NCBI RefSeq assembly: GCF_001645105.1
Contig: NZ_LKEG01000021.1
Location: forward strand, 187 to 44,010
DNA length: 43,824 nt
Origin: Pseudomonas marginalis
GTDB taxonomy: Bacteria; Pseudomonadota; Gammaproteobacteria; Pseudomonadales; Pseudomonadaceae
Reading direction: 5' to 3'
Shown here: positions 16,366-23,693 of the stretch, piece after piece
How the letters are laid out: each line of letters opens with the position of its first letter
How positions within the stretch are numbered: the first letter of the stretch is position 1
Program-made: the position numbers and the translations under genes
The notes under the pieces: generated by a model
The model's database searches: none
Told to the model about the DNA's origin: nothing
Seen by the model: the letters and a program-made list of their open reading frames with translations, nothing else

Positions 16366-16898
16366 GCAAGGTCGCTGCTGTACCGCCTTCGCCGTTGCGC
16401 GCCTTCTGGCTGAAATGGCGCTTCCATATCAATGTGCTGCTGTTGCTGGTGCCCCTGGGCTTCATGCCCAAGTACTTCGCCGATGCGGCGCTGTTTCGCG
16501 GCGATGCCGGTATCGGCGAGCGCGTGGCCGGCGAGGTGCAGGTCGGGCCCTGGAGCCTGACCCTCGCGGAATTTCGCAATGAAGGCCCGAGCCCCGACCC
16601 GGCCGGCCCGATGAAGTTTTTCAACGCATCCCTGTGCGACACCTGCGCCAACCAGGTCAAGGCCACCTACCTGCGTATCGGCAAACCGCGCAGCCTGCGG
16701 GCCGCCGGGGTGATCTTCTTCGGCACGCCGTACCGCATGGGCGCCGCCCTGCCGATTCCGGAACGCACGCCAGCCGACGCTGAAGTCTGGATCACCATGG
16801 AAGGCTGGGACGGCAGCATGCACCAGGGTTCCATCCCGTTGAGCCAGGCCTCGCCTGCCACTATTGCCTGGCTGAACAAGCAAGGAGTTAAACCATGA
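16362..16898 (+). CDS. fpvH: FpvH, membrane-anchored partner of FpvG
   Basis: A 178-residue protein with one N-terminal membrane segment (FHINVLLLLVPLGFMPKYF, about residues 22-40) and a periplasmic domain with a CDTC motif near residue 96. Biochemical function is not established; in P. aeruginosa fpvH belongs to the fpvGHJK set needed for efficient iron release from ferripyoverdine. The start overlaps the fpvG stop and its own stop overlaps fpvJ (both ATGA), so translation is coupled. Identification rests on operon position and general features. Confidence 0.8.
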   Translation: MSKVAAVPPSPLRAFWLKWRFHINVLLLLVPLGFMPKYFADAALFRGDAGIGERVAGEVQVGPWSLTLAEFRNEGPSPDPAGPMKFFNASLCDTCANQVKATYLRIGKPRSLRAAGVIFFGTPYRMGAALPIPERTPADAEVWITMEGWDGSMHQGSIPLSQASPATIAWLNKQGVKP

Positions 16899-17224
16899 CT
16901 TTGATGCGCCTGACCCGCGCCTGCGGCGTGCTGTTGCTGAGCGCCGGTTTCAGTACCGTCGCCCTGAGCCACAACCCGATGTGCGAGTGCAAGGAAATCC
17001 CCGGCGAGCAGATCCAGTGCAAGGGAGGCTTCTCCGACGGCAGCGGCGCGCCCGGCGTGACCCTGGATGTGATCGGCTACGACGAAACCATCCTGCTGCC
17101 CGGCAAGCTTGGCGAGGACTCCACGCTGACCTTCAAGAAGCCGTCCGCCGAGTTCTATGTGTTGTTTGATGCAGGCCCCGGCCACGTGGTGGAAATCGAC
17201 CAAGCGGATATCCAGCCACAATGA
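16895..17224 (+). CDS. fpvJ: FpvJ, small periplasmic protein of the ferripyoverdine reduction system
   Basis: A 109-residue protein with a signal peptide (MTLMRLTRACGVLLLSAGFSTVALS, cleavage near residue 25). The mature part begins HNPMCECKEIPGEQIQCKGG, giving a His-Met-Cys-x-Cys cluster and a third cysteine that could hold metal or a disulfide. The rest is a beta-rich Ig-like domain. FpvJ interacts with the FpvGHK components in P. aeruginosa. Coupled by ATGA overlaps on both sides. Confidence 0.8.
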   Translation: MTLMRLTRACGVLLLSAGFSTVALSHNPMCECKEIPGEQIQCKGGFSDGSGAPGVTLDVIGYDETILLPGKLGEDSTLTFKKPSAEFYVLFDAGPGHVVEIDQADIQPQ

Positions 17225-17781
17225 GTACCACACAGGTTGTACGCCCCGCCGGTGCCGGTCACGAAACCCTCTACGTGCTGTTGTTGTGCCTGATCATCCT
17301 GGCGGTGGCGGGTTCGGTGATCGCGCTGCACGGTGAGTCCCAGGAAGTGGCGGCCGTCCCCAGCCATCAATTGGACGCCCGTCGCGACCTGAGCGCCGCC
17401 GAGCAAGGCATCTACGCCGACCTGCGGGTGACCCTGGATGAGATCCAGCTGTTGCAGCAAGAGCAAAGCGCGCTGCCCAGCCCGGCGCAATTGGCCGAAG
17501 AAGGCTTCGCGCCGTTTGCCCAGGACGCCAGCTCGGTCAGCCGTGGTGATCATCGATGGCAATTGCTAGCCCCCTCGGCCTACCTGGGCTTGAGCCAGGC
17601 GCCGGGTACCAGCGGCTCGCTGCTGATGCGCGTGCACGGTGCCGAGCCGGATATCTGGCTCAACCGCCAAGCCAACCTCGCCGCCCCTTCCGACCTCTCT
17701 GACCAGGCGCTGATCGCAGCCGGCTGGCAGCAGGTGGTCGCGCAATTCGATGCCGGCGTCACTCGCCAGCACCGCCACTGA
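17221..17781 (+). CDS. fpvK: FpvK, bitopic membrane protein of the fpv operon
   Basis: A 186-residue protein with one N-terminal membrane helix (LYVLLLCLIILAVAGSVIAL, about residues 17-36) and a periplasmic domain with a helical part (LRVTLDEIQLLQQEQSALPSPAQLAEEGF) and a beta part. It looks like the DUF6162 type of metal-locus proteins. Histidines at the C-terminus (RQHRH) may touch metal. It is the last of the four accessory genes before the ABC transporter genes; fpvC begins 19 bp later. Function is inferred from position in the fpvGHJK-CDEF set. Confidence 0.78.
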   Translation: MSTTQVVRPAGAGHETLYVLLLCLIILAVAGSVIALHGESQEVAAVPSHQLDARRDLSAAEQGIYADLRVTLDEIQLLQQEQSALPSPAQLAEEGFAPFAQDASSVSRGDHRWQLLAPSAYLGLSQAPGTSGSLLMRVHGAEPDIWLNRQANLAAPSDLSDQALIAAGWQQVVAQFDAGVTRQHRH

Positions 17782-17800
17782 ACGAGAAGACCGATTGCCC

Positions 17801-18721
17801 ATGTCTACTTCATCCCCACTGTTGCGCCTGTTGCTGGTTGGCCTGTTCAGCCTGATGCTCGCCCCGCTCGCCAATGCCGAAGCGAGTAAACGCCTGCGCA
17901 TCGGCATCACCCTGCACCCTTATTACAGCTACGTGGCCAATATCGTCGGCGACAAAGCCGAGGTGGTGCCGCTGATTCCGGCCGGTTTCAACCCGCATGC
18001 CTACGAGCCACGCGCCGAAGACATCAAGCGCATCGGCACCCTGGACGTCATCGTGCTCAACGGCGTCGGCCATGATGATTTCGCCGACCGCATGATCGCC
18101 ACCAGCGAACGCCCGGACATCCCGGTGATCGAGGCCAACGCCAACGTGCCACTGCTGGCCGCTACCGGCAACGCCGCACGCGGTGCGGGCAAGGTGGTCA
18201 ACCCGCATACCTTCCTGTCGATCAGCGCGTCGATTGCCCAGGTCAACAACATCGCCCGCGAACTGGGCAAGCTCGACCCGGACAACGCCAAGGCCTACAC
18301 CCAGAACGCCCGCGCCTACGGCAAGCGCCTGCGCCAGATGCGCGCCGATGCCCTGGCCAAGTTGACCAGCGCCCCCAACCCGGACCTGCGCGTGGCCACC
18401 GTACACGCCGCCTACGACTACCTGCTGCGCGAATTCGGCCTGGAAGTCACCGCCGTGGTCGAACCGGCCCACGGCATCGAGCCCAGCCCCAGCCAGTTGA
18501 AGAAAACCATCGATGAACTGCGGGCCCTGGACGTGAAGGTGATCTTCTCGGAGATGGACTTCCCGTCCACCTACGTCGACACCATCCAGCGTGAATCCGG
18601 GGTCAAGCTGTACCCGCTGTCGCATATTTCCTACGGCGAATACAGCGCCGAGAAGTACGAAGTGGAAATGACCGGCAACCTGAATACCGTGGTGCGGGCG
18701 ATTCAGGAGTCGGGCGCATGA
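17801..18721 (+). CDS. fpvC: Periplasmic metal-binding protein FpvC (ZnuA/MntC family)
   Basis: A 306-residue cluster A-I solute-binding protein. A signal peptide (LLRLLLVGLFSLMLAPLANAEA) ends near residue 28. Candidate metal ligands of the family are retained: His in PAGFNPHAYEPRAEDI, His in VVNPHTFLSI, His in ATVHAAYDYL and an acidic residue in FSEMDFPSTY. In P. aeruginosa FpvC is thought to receive Fe(II) released from pyoverdine and work with FpvDE. The ATG at 17801 is chosen because the signal peptide starts there. The stop overlaps fpvD by 4 bp. Confidence 0.87.
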   Translation: MSTSSPLLRLLLVGLFSLMLAPLANAEASKRLRIGITLHPYYSYVANIVGDKAEVVPLIPAGFNPHAYEPRAEDIKRIGTLDVIVLNGVGHDDFADRMIATSERPDIPVIEANANVPLLAATGNAARGAGKVVNPHTFLSISASIAQVNNIARELGKLDPDNAKAYTQNARAYGKRLRQMRADALAKLTSAPNPDLRVATVHAAYDYLLREFGLEVTAVVEPAHGIEPSPSQLKKTIDELRALDVKVIFSEMDFPSTYVDTIQRESGVKLYPLSHISYGEYSAEKYEVEMTGNLNTVVRAIQESGA

Positions 18722-19464
18722 CGGCGGCGGAACAACTGAAGGCGGTCAGCGTCGGCCCGACGATTGAGTTCGATAAGGTCTCCCTGACCTTGGGTCGCAC
18801 CGCGATCCTGAATGACGTGAGTTTCCAGGTACAGCCGGGCAGCATTCATGCGCTGGTCGGGCCGAACGGCGGCGGGAAAAGCTCGCTGATCAAGACACTG
18901 CTGGGGCAAACCCCGCATCAGGGCACGCTGAGCCTGCACTGGCCGACCACGCCCGGCACCATCGGTTATGTGCCCCAGGCCTTGGAGTTCGATCGGGGGC
19001 TGCCAATGACCGTCGATGACTTCATGGCTGCCATGTGCCAGCGACGCCCGGCGTTTCTCGGCCTGTCCAAGCAGTACGCCGGTGCTATTGGCGAGGCGCT
19101 GGAGCGAGTCGGCATGCAGGACAAACGCAAGCGCCGCATGGGGGCGTTATCTGGCGGTGAGCGCCAGCGCGTGTTGCTGGCCCAGGGGCTGATCCCGGCG
19201 CCGCAACTGCTGGTGCTGGATGAACCAATGTCGGCCCTCGACGAAGCCGGTATCCAGGTGTTCGAACGCCTGCTCAATGACTGGCGCCTGGCCGGGATCA
19301 CCGTGCTGTGGATTGAGCACGACCTGGAAGCCGTGGGCCGCCTGGCCGACCGCGTCACCGGTCTCAACCGCCGTGTGCTGTTCGACGCCACGCCCAAGGA
19401 GGCGCTGACCCCGGACCGCCTGCTGACCCTGTTCTCCACCCACCCTCGGAGCCCGGCGCAATGA
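18718..19464 (+). CDS. fpvD: ABC transporter ATPase FpvD
   Basis: A 248-residue ATPase of the metal-cation ABC family. Walker A is GPNGGGKSS (near residue 46), the Q-loop is YVPQALEF, the signature is LSGGERQRV (near residue 144) and Walker B is LLVLDEPMSALDE, with the H-loop histidine in WIEHDLE. It powers the FpvE permease for uptake of iron freed from pyoverdine. ATGA overlaps with fpvC and fpvE show tight coupling. Confidence 0.9.
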   Translation: MTAAEQLKAVSVGPTIEFDKVSLTLGRTAILNDVSFQVQPGSIHALVGPNGGGKSSLIKTLLGQTPHQGTLSLHWPTTPGTIGYVPQALEFDRGLPMTVDDFMAAMCQRRPAFLGLSKQYAGAIGEALERVGMQDKRKRRMGALSGGERQRVLLAQGLIPAPQLLVLDEPMSALDEAGIQVFERLLNDWRLAGITVLWIEHDLEAVGRLADRVTGLNRRVLFDATPKEALTPDRLLTLFSTHPRSPAQ

Positions 19465-20360
19465 GTTATGAAGCCTTTCGCTTGATGGTCCAGGGCTGGG
19501 CCTCTTCCGGTTACCTGCCGGAGGCGCTGGCCTACGGTTTTGTGGTCAACGCCCTGCTCGCCGGTCTGCTGATCGGCCCGGTGCTGGGCGGCCTGGGCAC
19601 GCTGGTGGTGGTCAAGCGCTTCGCGTTTTTCTCCGAAGCGGTCGGCCACGCCGCGCTGACCGGCGTCGCCGTGGGCATTCTGCTCGGCGAACCCTACACC
19701 GGGCCCTACGGCAGCCTGTTCGGCTACTGCCTGTTGTTCGGCATCCTGCTCAACTACCTGCGCAACCGCACGGGCCTGGCGCCGGATACCTTGATCGGCG
19801 TGTTCCTGTCGGTGTCGCTGGCATTGGGGGCGAGCCTGTTGCTGATCCTGGCCGGCAAGATCAACGTGCATATCCTGGAAAACGTGCTGTTTGGCTCAGT
19901 GCTGACGGTCAATGGCAACGATCTGGCGGTGCTGGCAATTGTCGGCGCGCTGGTGATGGCCCTGGCGTTGCCCTTGTACAACCGCATCATGCTCGCCAGC
20001 TTCAACCCGCAACTGGCGGCAGTGCGCGGCGTGGCGGTCAAGACCCTGGATTACCTGTTCGTGATCCTGGTGACGCTGATCACCGTGGCGGCGGTCAAGG
20101 TCATCGGCGCGATCCTGGTAGGCGCGCTGTTGGTGATTCCGGCCGCCGCGGCGCGCCTGTTGAGCCAGTCGCTCAAAGGCTTCTTCTGGGTGTCGGTGGT
20201 GATCGCCACCGTCAGCACCCTGTGCGGCATCCTGCTGCCGATCATCTTCGACCTGCCGATCCCCTCCGGTGCCGCCATCATTCTGGTCGCCGGTATTGCC
20301 TTCGCCCTGGCCGCCATCGCGCGCGGCACCGTGCCCAGCCTCAAAGGGAACCTTGGATAA
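19461..20360 (+). CDS. fpvE: ABC transporter permease FpvE
   Basis: A 299-residue permease of the ZnuB/MntB (ABC-3) family with eight or nine hydrophobic helices. Typical segments are VVVKRFAFFSEAVGHAALTGVAVGILLG near residue 50 and VKVIGAILVGALLVIPAAAARLLSQSLKGFFW near residue 213. It forms the inner-membrane channel with FpvD. The stop codon shares bases with the fpvF start (TAATG). Confidence 0.9.
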   Translation: MSYEAFRLMVQGWASSGYLPEALAYGFVVNALLAGLLIGPVLGGLGTLVVVKRFAFFSEAVGHAALTGVAVGILLGEPYTGPYGSLFGYCLLFGILLNYLRNRTGLAPDTLIGVFLSVSLALGASLLLILAGKINVHILENVLFGSVLTVNGNDLAVLAIVGALVMALALPLYNRIMLASFNPQLAAVRGVAVKTLDYLFVILVTLITVAAVKVIGAILVGALLVIPAAAARLLSQSLKGFFWVSVVIATVSTLCGILLPIIFDLPIPSGAAIILVAGIAFALAAIARGTVPSLKGNLG

Positions 20361-21274
20361 TGCGCTCCGTTCTTCACCCCCTGGCCCTGGCCATCGCCTG
20401 CTTATTCACTACGCCATTGATGGCGGCCGAAGCCGCCAAACCCGCTGCCCACGCGGCAAAACCGGTCAAAGTGCTGGCCTCGCTGCCGATCACCTACGGC
20501 CTCGCTGACGTGCTGCTCAAAGGCACCGACGTGCAATTGGAGCGAGCCGCTCCGGCCAACTTGCCCGGTTCGCGCCAGGTGTCCTACTTCACCGGCCGCG
20601 GCGCGCAGGCCCTGAGCACGTTGGCGCTGGACGCCGACGCCGCCATCGGCCTGCGCTCGCTGTGGGCCGATGACCCGCTGTACCCGGTGGCGCGACGCAG
20701 CAATATCCGCATCGTTGAAGTCGACGCCGCCCGCCCGGTGGACGGCGGTTTGCCGGGCATCGCGGTGCAGCCAGGCGTCACCGATGGCCTGAACAGCCAG
20801 CCGTGGCAGTCGAGCAACAATATGGGCCGCATGGCCGATGTGCTGGCCGCCGACCTGAGCCGCCTGGCGCCCACCGCCAAGTCGAAGATCGACGCCAACC
20901 TCGCCGCCCTCAAGCAACGCCTGCTCAAGCTCACCGCCGACAGCGAAGCGCGACTGGCCAAGGCGGATAACCTGAGCGTGGTCAGCTTGAGTGATCACTT
21001 CGCGTACCTGGTCAGCGGTTTAAACCTGGAAGTGCTCAGCGCCGACGCACGGCCTGACGCTGACTGGACGCCCGAGGCGTTGCAGGCACTCAGTGCCGAG
21101 TTGAAGGACAACGACGTCGCGGTGGTGCTGCATCATCGCCAGCCGAATGAGGCGGTCAAGGCCGCGGTTGCAGCCGGCGGTTCGCAGTTGCTGGTGCTGA
21201 ATGTCGACGGTGCGGAGCCGGTGACAGAGCTGGAAACCAATGTGGACCAGGTGATCAAGGCGCTCACACCCTGA
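20360..21274 (+). CDS. fpvF: Periplasmic binding protein FpvF (divergent ZnuA-like)
   Basis: A 304-residue second binding protein of the operon, with signal peptide MRSVLHPLALAIACLFTTPLMAA. It shares the ZnuA-like fold (VKVLASLPITYGLADVLLKG at the start, linker helix around residues 170-200), but the family's first histidine ligand region reads PANLPGSRQVSYFTGRGAQAL and has no histidine. It is therefore unlikely to bind a bare cation in the ZnuA manner. In P. aeruginosa FpvF is described as binding pyoverdine or ferripyoverdine together with FpvC, which fits the lost ligands. It is the last gene of the operon; a REPIN follows. Confidence 0.85.
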   Translation: MRSVLHPLALAIACLFTTPLMAAEAAKPAAHAAKPVKVLASLPITYGLADVLLKGTDVQLERAAPANLPGSRQVSYFTGRGAQALSTLALDADAAIGLRSLWADDPLYPVARRSNIRIVEVDAARPVDGGLPGIAVQPGVTDGLNSQPWQSSNNMGRMADVLAADLSRLAPTAKSKIDANLAALKQRLLKLTADSEARLAKADNLSVVSLSDHFAYLVSGLNLEVLSADARPDADWTPEALQALSAELKDNDVAVVLHHRQPNEAVKAAVAAGGSQLLVLNVDGAEPVTELETNVDQVIKALTP

Positions 21275-21292
21275 CATCTGAATAAGATTGTT

Positions 21293-21424
21293 GTAGTGAG
21301 CGGGCTTGCCCCGCGCTGGGTGGCGAAGCCGCCCCAACCTAGCCACCTTCAGTGTGTCAGGTGCACCGCGGTGTCGGGTTTTGGGGCGGCTTCGCCACCC
21401 AGCGGGGGCAAGCCCGCTCACTAC
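21293..21424. repeat. REPIN of a second REP family between convergent genes
   Basis: GTAGTGAGCGGGCTTGCCCC at the left is mirrored by GGGGCAAGCCCGCTCACTAC at the right. Inside, GGGTGGCGAAGCCGCCCC and GGGGCGGCTTCGCCACCC form a second nested pair. The arms differ from the GTGGGAGG family elsewhere in the window. It fills the gap between fpvF and the convergent GntR gene and ends 5 bp before the latter. Confidence 0.85.
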
Positions 21425-21429
21425 ATGTC

Positions 21430-22143
21430 TCAGACCACATCCACGCCGACGTGGATGGCATCGTGCCGCCAGAACTCCAGGTCGCAGTCGATCAAACGCT
21501 GGTGCTGGTCATAGTTGACCCGGGCGATCCGCAAGCCTGGGCTGCCCACCGACACGCGTAACGCGGCGGCGGCTTCGACCGGCAGTGACGTCGGCACGAT
21601 TTCAAAGCGTACGCGCCCGTAGTGCAGGTCGTACTTGCGCGCATACAGTTCGGTCATCGACTGATTCAAATCGCAGTCCAGAATCCCCGGAAAATACTGC
21701 GGGTTCAGGTAGTGCTCCACATACAACACCAAGCGCCCATCAATCCGCCGGCCCCGACAAATCTGGATCACGCTGGACAGCGCCGGCAGCTGCAACCACG
21801 CACACACCGCCGCCGACGCCGGTTGCAGCCGTGCAGAGATCACTTCGGTGGACGCCACGCGCCCTTGGTCGCTGACCATCGCGTGAAAATGGCTGCGCTG
21901 CATCAGGTTGTAGGCCAGTCGCGGCGGCGAGACAAACCAGCCGCGCCGCTCCTCGCGATAGATCTGGCCTTGGGCCTCCAGTTGTAACAAGGCTTCCCGC
22001 ACTGTGATCCGAGTGGTACCAAACAACTCGCTGAGCTTGCGCTCGGCGGGCAGTTTGCTGGCAGGCGGCAACAGGCCGTGGTCAATCTGCTCTTGCAGCG
22101 CCAGGCCGATGGAGGTCACCGCCTTGATTGCCTCATCTCGCAT
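21430..22143 (-). CDS. GntR-family regulator with UTRA domain
   Basis: A 237-residue HutC/PhnF-type regulator. The N-terminal winged helix reads LPAERKLSELFGTTRITVREALLQLEAQGQIYREERRGWFV (about residues 30-72), and a UTRA ligand-binding domain follows from about residue 85 (VASTEVISARLQPA, LYVEHYLNPQYFPGILDCDLNQS, RVRFEIVPTSLPVEAA). UTRA regulators usually repress a transport or catabolic operon until a ligand releases them; several control phosphonate or sugar-phosphate genes. The ATG at 22143 is preferred to the TTG one codon earlier. It is divergent from the ABC operon and its promoter region carries a Pho box pointing at it, with a likely own operator at 22157-22170. Confidence 0.85.
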   Translation of the reverse strand: MRDEAIKAVTSIGLALQEQIDHGLLPPASKLPAERKLSELFGTTRITVREALLQLEAQGQIYREERRGWFVSPPRLAYNLMQRSHFHAMVSDQGRVASTEVISARLQPASAAVCAWLQLPALSSVIQICRGRRIDGRLVLYVEHYLNPQYFPGILDCDLNQSMTELYARKYDLHYGRVRFEIVPTSLPVEAAAALRVSVGSPGLRIARVNYDQHQRLIDCDLEFWRHDAIHVGVDVV

Positions 22144-22156
22144 CAACGTTACCTAT

Positions 22157-22170
22157 CTGGACTAGACCAG
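22157..22170. promoter_or_regulatory. Candidate GntR/UTRA operator near the regulator gene
   Basis: CTGGACTAGACCAG is a near-perfect 14-bp palindrome with a CTAGA core, 14 bp upstream of the GntR start codon. The same core recurs in the sites near the operon start, as expected for sites of a single regulator with autoregulation. Confidence 0.55.
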
Positions 22171-22239
22171 CACCGATGAGGTGCACAAACCGCTCCGTAA
22201 TCGGGCTTGCCTTACTGCATGCCAGCCTAGGCATTACAG

Positions 22240-22257
22240 ATGACCGACAGATGACAG
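22240..22257 (-). promoter_or_regulatory. Pho box facing the GntR regulator gene
   Basis: On the minus strand the site reads CTGTCATCTGTCGGTCAT: two PhoB half-sites (CTGTCAT and CGGTCAT, 7/7 and 6/7 to consensus) with the required 4-bp spacer. It lies 97 bp upstream of the regulator start. A weak -10, TAGGCT, follows 8 bp downstream on that strand. Confidence 0.65.
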
Positions 22258-22377
22258 TCCGTGTACATCTTCCACAGCACACCCTGCAATACATCGGCCA
22301 AGTCCAATCCCTACGGGCACTTGGGCATGGTCTACGCTAAGTCAGCGCGCAGCGACATCAGCGCTTTGAAAACGACA

Positions 22378-22395
22378 TCGACATGAAACTGTCAT
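22378..22395 (+). promoter_or_regulatory. Pho box of the ABC/phosphohydrolase operon
   Basis: TCGACATGAAACTGTCAT has a perfect downstream PhoB half-site (CTGTCAT), a 4-bp A-rich spacer and a 4/7 upstream half-site. The -10 hexamer TAGATT (22406-22411) begins 10 bp later, the classical spacing of PhoB-activated promoters in which the Pho box replaces the -35 element. It lies 95 bp upstream of the binding-protein gene. Confidence 0.65.
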
Positions 22396-22400
22396 CCATC

Positions 22401-22440
22401 GCGTCTAGATTGGCTCAGGTATTGCTCTGACCTAGACCAA
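22401..22440. promoter_or_regulatory. Paired CTAGA-type operator sites over the operon promoter
   Basis: Two sites, GCGTCTAGATTGGC (22401-22414, covering the -10 element) and CTGACCTAGACCAA (22427-22440, just downstream of the expected transcription start), share the CTAGA core with 22157-22170. Binding there by the UTRA regulator would block the PhoB-driven promoter. Inferred from placement and similarity. Confidence 0.5.
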
Positions 22441-22490
22441 CAACACCGTCGAAACAAACGCCGCGTTGAAAACGCCCAAAGGAGCTTCGG

Positions 22491-23567
22491 ATGAAACAGC
22501 TTTTCCTGGCATCACTGTTAGGCTCGACCATTGCCATGTGCACCGCCGCCATGGCCGCTGATACCGATCTAAAAACCCTGGAAGCTGCCGCTAAGGCAGA
22601 AGGCGCTGTAAACAGCGTCGGCATGCCCGATGACTGGGCCAACTGGAAAGGCACCTGGGAAGACCTGGCGTCGAAGTACGGCCTCAAGCACATCGACACC
22701 GACATGAGCTCGGCCCAGGAAATCGCCAAGTTCAAGGCGGAGAAAGACAACGCCAGCGCCGACATCGGCGACGTCGGCGCGGCGTTCGGTCCAATCGCGG
22801 TGAAGCAGGAAGTCACCCAGCCGTACAAACCGTCCACCTGGGCCCAGGTGCCGGATTGGGCTAAAGACAAAGACGGTCACTGGGCATTGGCCTACACCGG
22901 CACCATCGCGTTTATCGTCAACAAGAAGCTGCTGCACGGCTCTGAAGTACCTACAAGCTGGGCTGACCTGCAGAGCGGCAAGTACAAGGTCTCCATTGGT
23001 GACGTAAGCACCGCGGCGCAAGCGGCCAACGGTGTACTGGCAGCCGCCATCGCCAATAAAGGCGACGAAAAGAACATCGCCCCCGGCCTGCAATTCTTCA
23101 CCAAGATCGCCCAGCAAGGCCGTCTCTCGCTGTCCAACCCGACCATCGCCACCATGGAGAAAGGCGAAGTCGAAGTGGGCGTGGTCTGGGACTTCAACGG
23201 TCTGAGCTACAAGGCCAAGATGGCCAACCCGGATGACTACGTGGTGTTGATCCCATCGGACGGCTCGGTTAAATCCGGCTACACCACCATCATCAACAAA
23301 TACGCCAAGCACCCGAACGCCGCCAAGCTGACCCGCGAGTACATCTTCAGCGATGCCGGCCAGCTCAACCTGGCGAAAGGCAATGCACGTCCGATCCGCG
23401 CTGAAACCGACCTGAAACTGCCGGCCGACATCGCCAAGAACCTGATCCCGGGCGAGCAGTACACCAAGGCCAACCCGCAGCCGATCAAGGATGCCGATGC
23501 GTGGGAAGCGACGTCCAAGAAGCTGCCGCAGCTGTGGAACGAGCAGGTCATCGTAGAAATGAAGTAA
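22491..23567 (+). CDS. ABC transporter periplasmic binding protein, phosphorus-compound uptake candidate
   Basis: A 358-residue extracellular solute-binding protein of the iron/spermidine/2-aminoethylphosphonate-type cluster. A signal peptide (MKQLFLASLLGSTIAMCTAAMAAD) ends near residue 23. The mature sequence starts LKTLEAAAKAEGAVNSVGMPDDWANW and contains SSAQEIAKFKAEKDNASADIGDVG and VGVVWDFNGLSYKAKM, as in this family. Homologues bind ferric ion, phosphonates, sugar phosphates or polyamines, so the fold does not fix the ligand. It is the first gene of a six-gene operon with two permeases, an ATPase and two phospho-hydrolases, behind a Pho box, which argues for a phosphorus-containing ligand. 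Confidence 0.83.
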   Translation: MKQLFLASLLGSTIAMCTAAMAADTDLKTLEAAAKAEGAVNSVGMPDDWANWKGTWEDLASKYGLKHIDTDMSSAQEIAKFKAEKDNASADIGDVGAAFGPIAVKQEVTQPYKPSTWAQVPDWAKDKDGHWALAYTGTIAFIVNKKLLHGSEVPTSWADLQSGKYKVSIGDVSTAAQAANGVLAAAIANKGDEKNIAPGLQFFTKIAQQGRLSLSNPTIATMEKGEVEVGVVWDFNGLSYKAKMANPDDYVVLIPSDGSVKSGYTTIINKYAKHPNAAKLTREYIFSDAGQLNLAKGNARPIRAETDLKLPADIAKNLIPGEQYTKANPQPIKDADAWEATSKKLPQLWNEQVIVEMK

Positions 23568-23576
23568 ACCTGCCAC

Positions 23577-23635
23577 CCACATTGGAGCTCCACTGGAGAT
23601 CCAATGTGGGAGGGGGCAAGCCCCCTCCCACACTT
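23577..23635. repeat. Collapsed REP palindrome with overlapping hairpin inside the operon
   Basis: AATGTGGGAGGGGGC runs directly into its complement up to 23635, a near-perfect hairpin at 23606-23631. CCCACATTGGA (23576-23586) can alternatively pair with TCCAATGTGGG (23600-23610), competing with the REP hairpin. It lies between the binding-protein stop and the hydrolase start and probably protects the upstream mRNA end or partly terminates transcription. Confidence 0.75.
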
Positions 23636-23693
23636 GAACCCAGATGCACCAGGAATATTGAGTCAAGTCCATCGTTGCGGAGCGCCAGCCCCC

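Larger units (their letters stand above)
22144..22490. other. 347-bp divergent control region of the phosphorus-compound uptake operon
   Basis: No gene is seen. The region holds two outward-facing Pho boxes (22240-22257 minus, 22378-22395 plus), a -10 element for the operon (22406-22411) and CTAGA-cored palindromes at 22157-22170, 22401-22414 and 22427-22440. The stretch in between (22258-22377) shows no clear feature. Confidence 0.65.
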
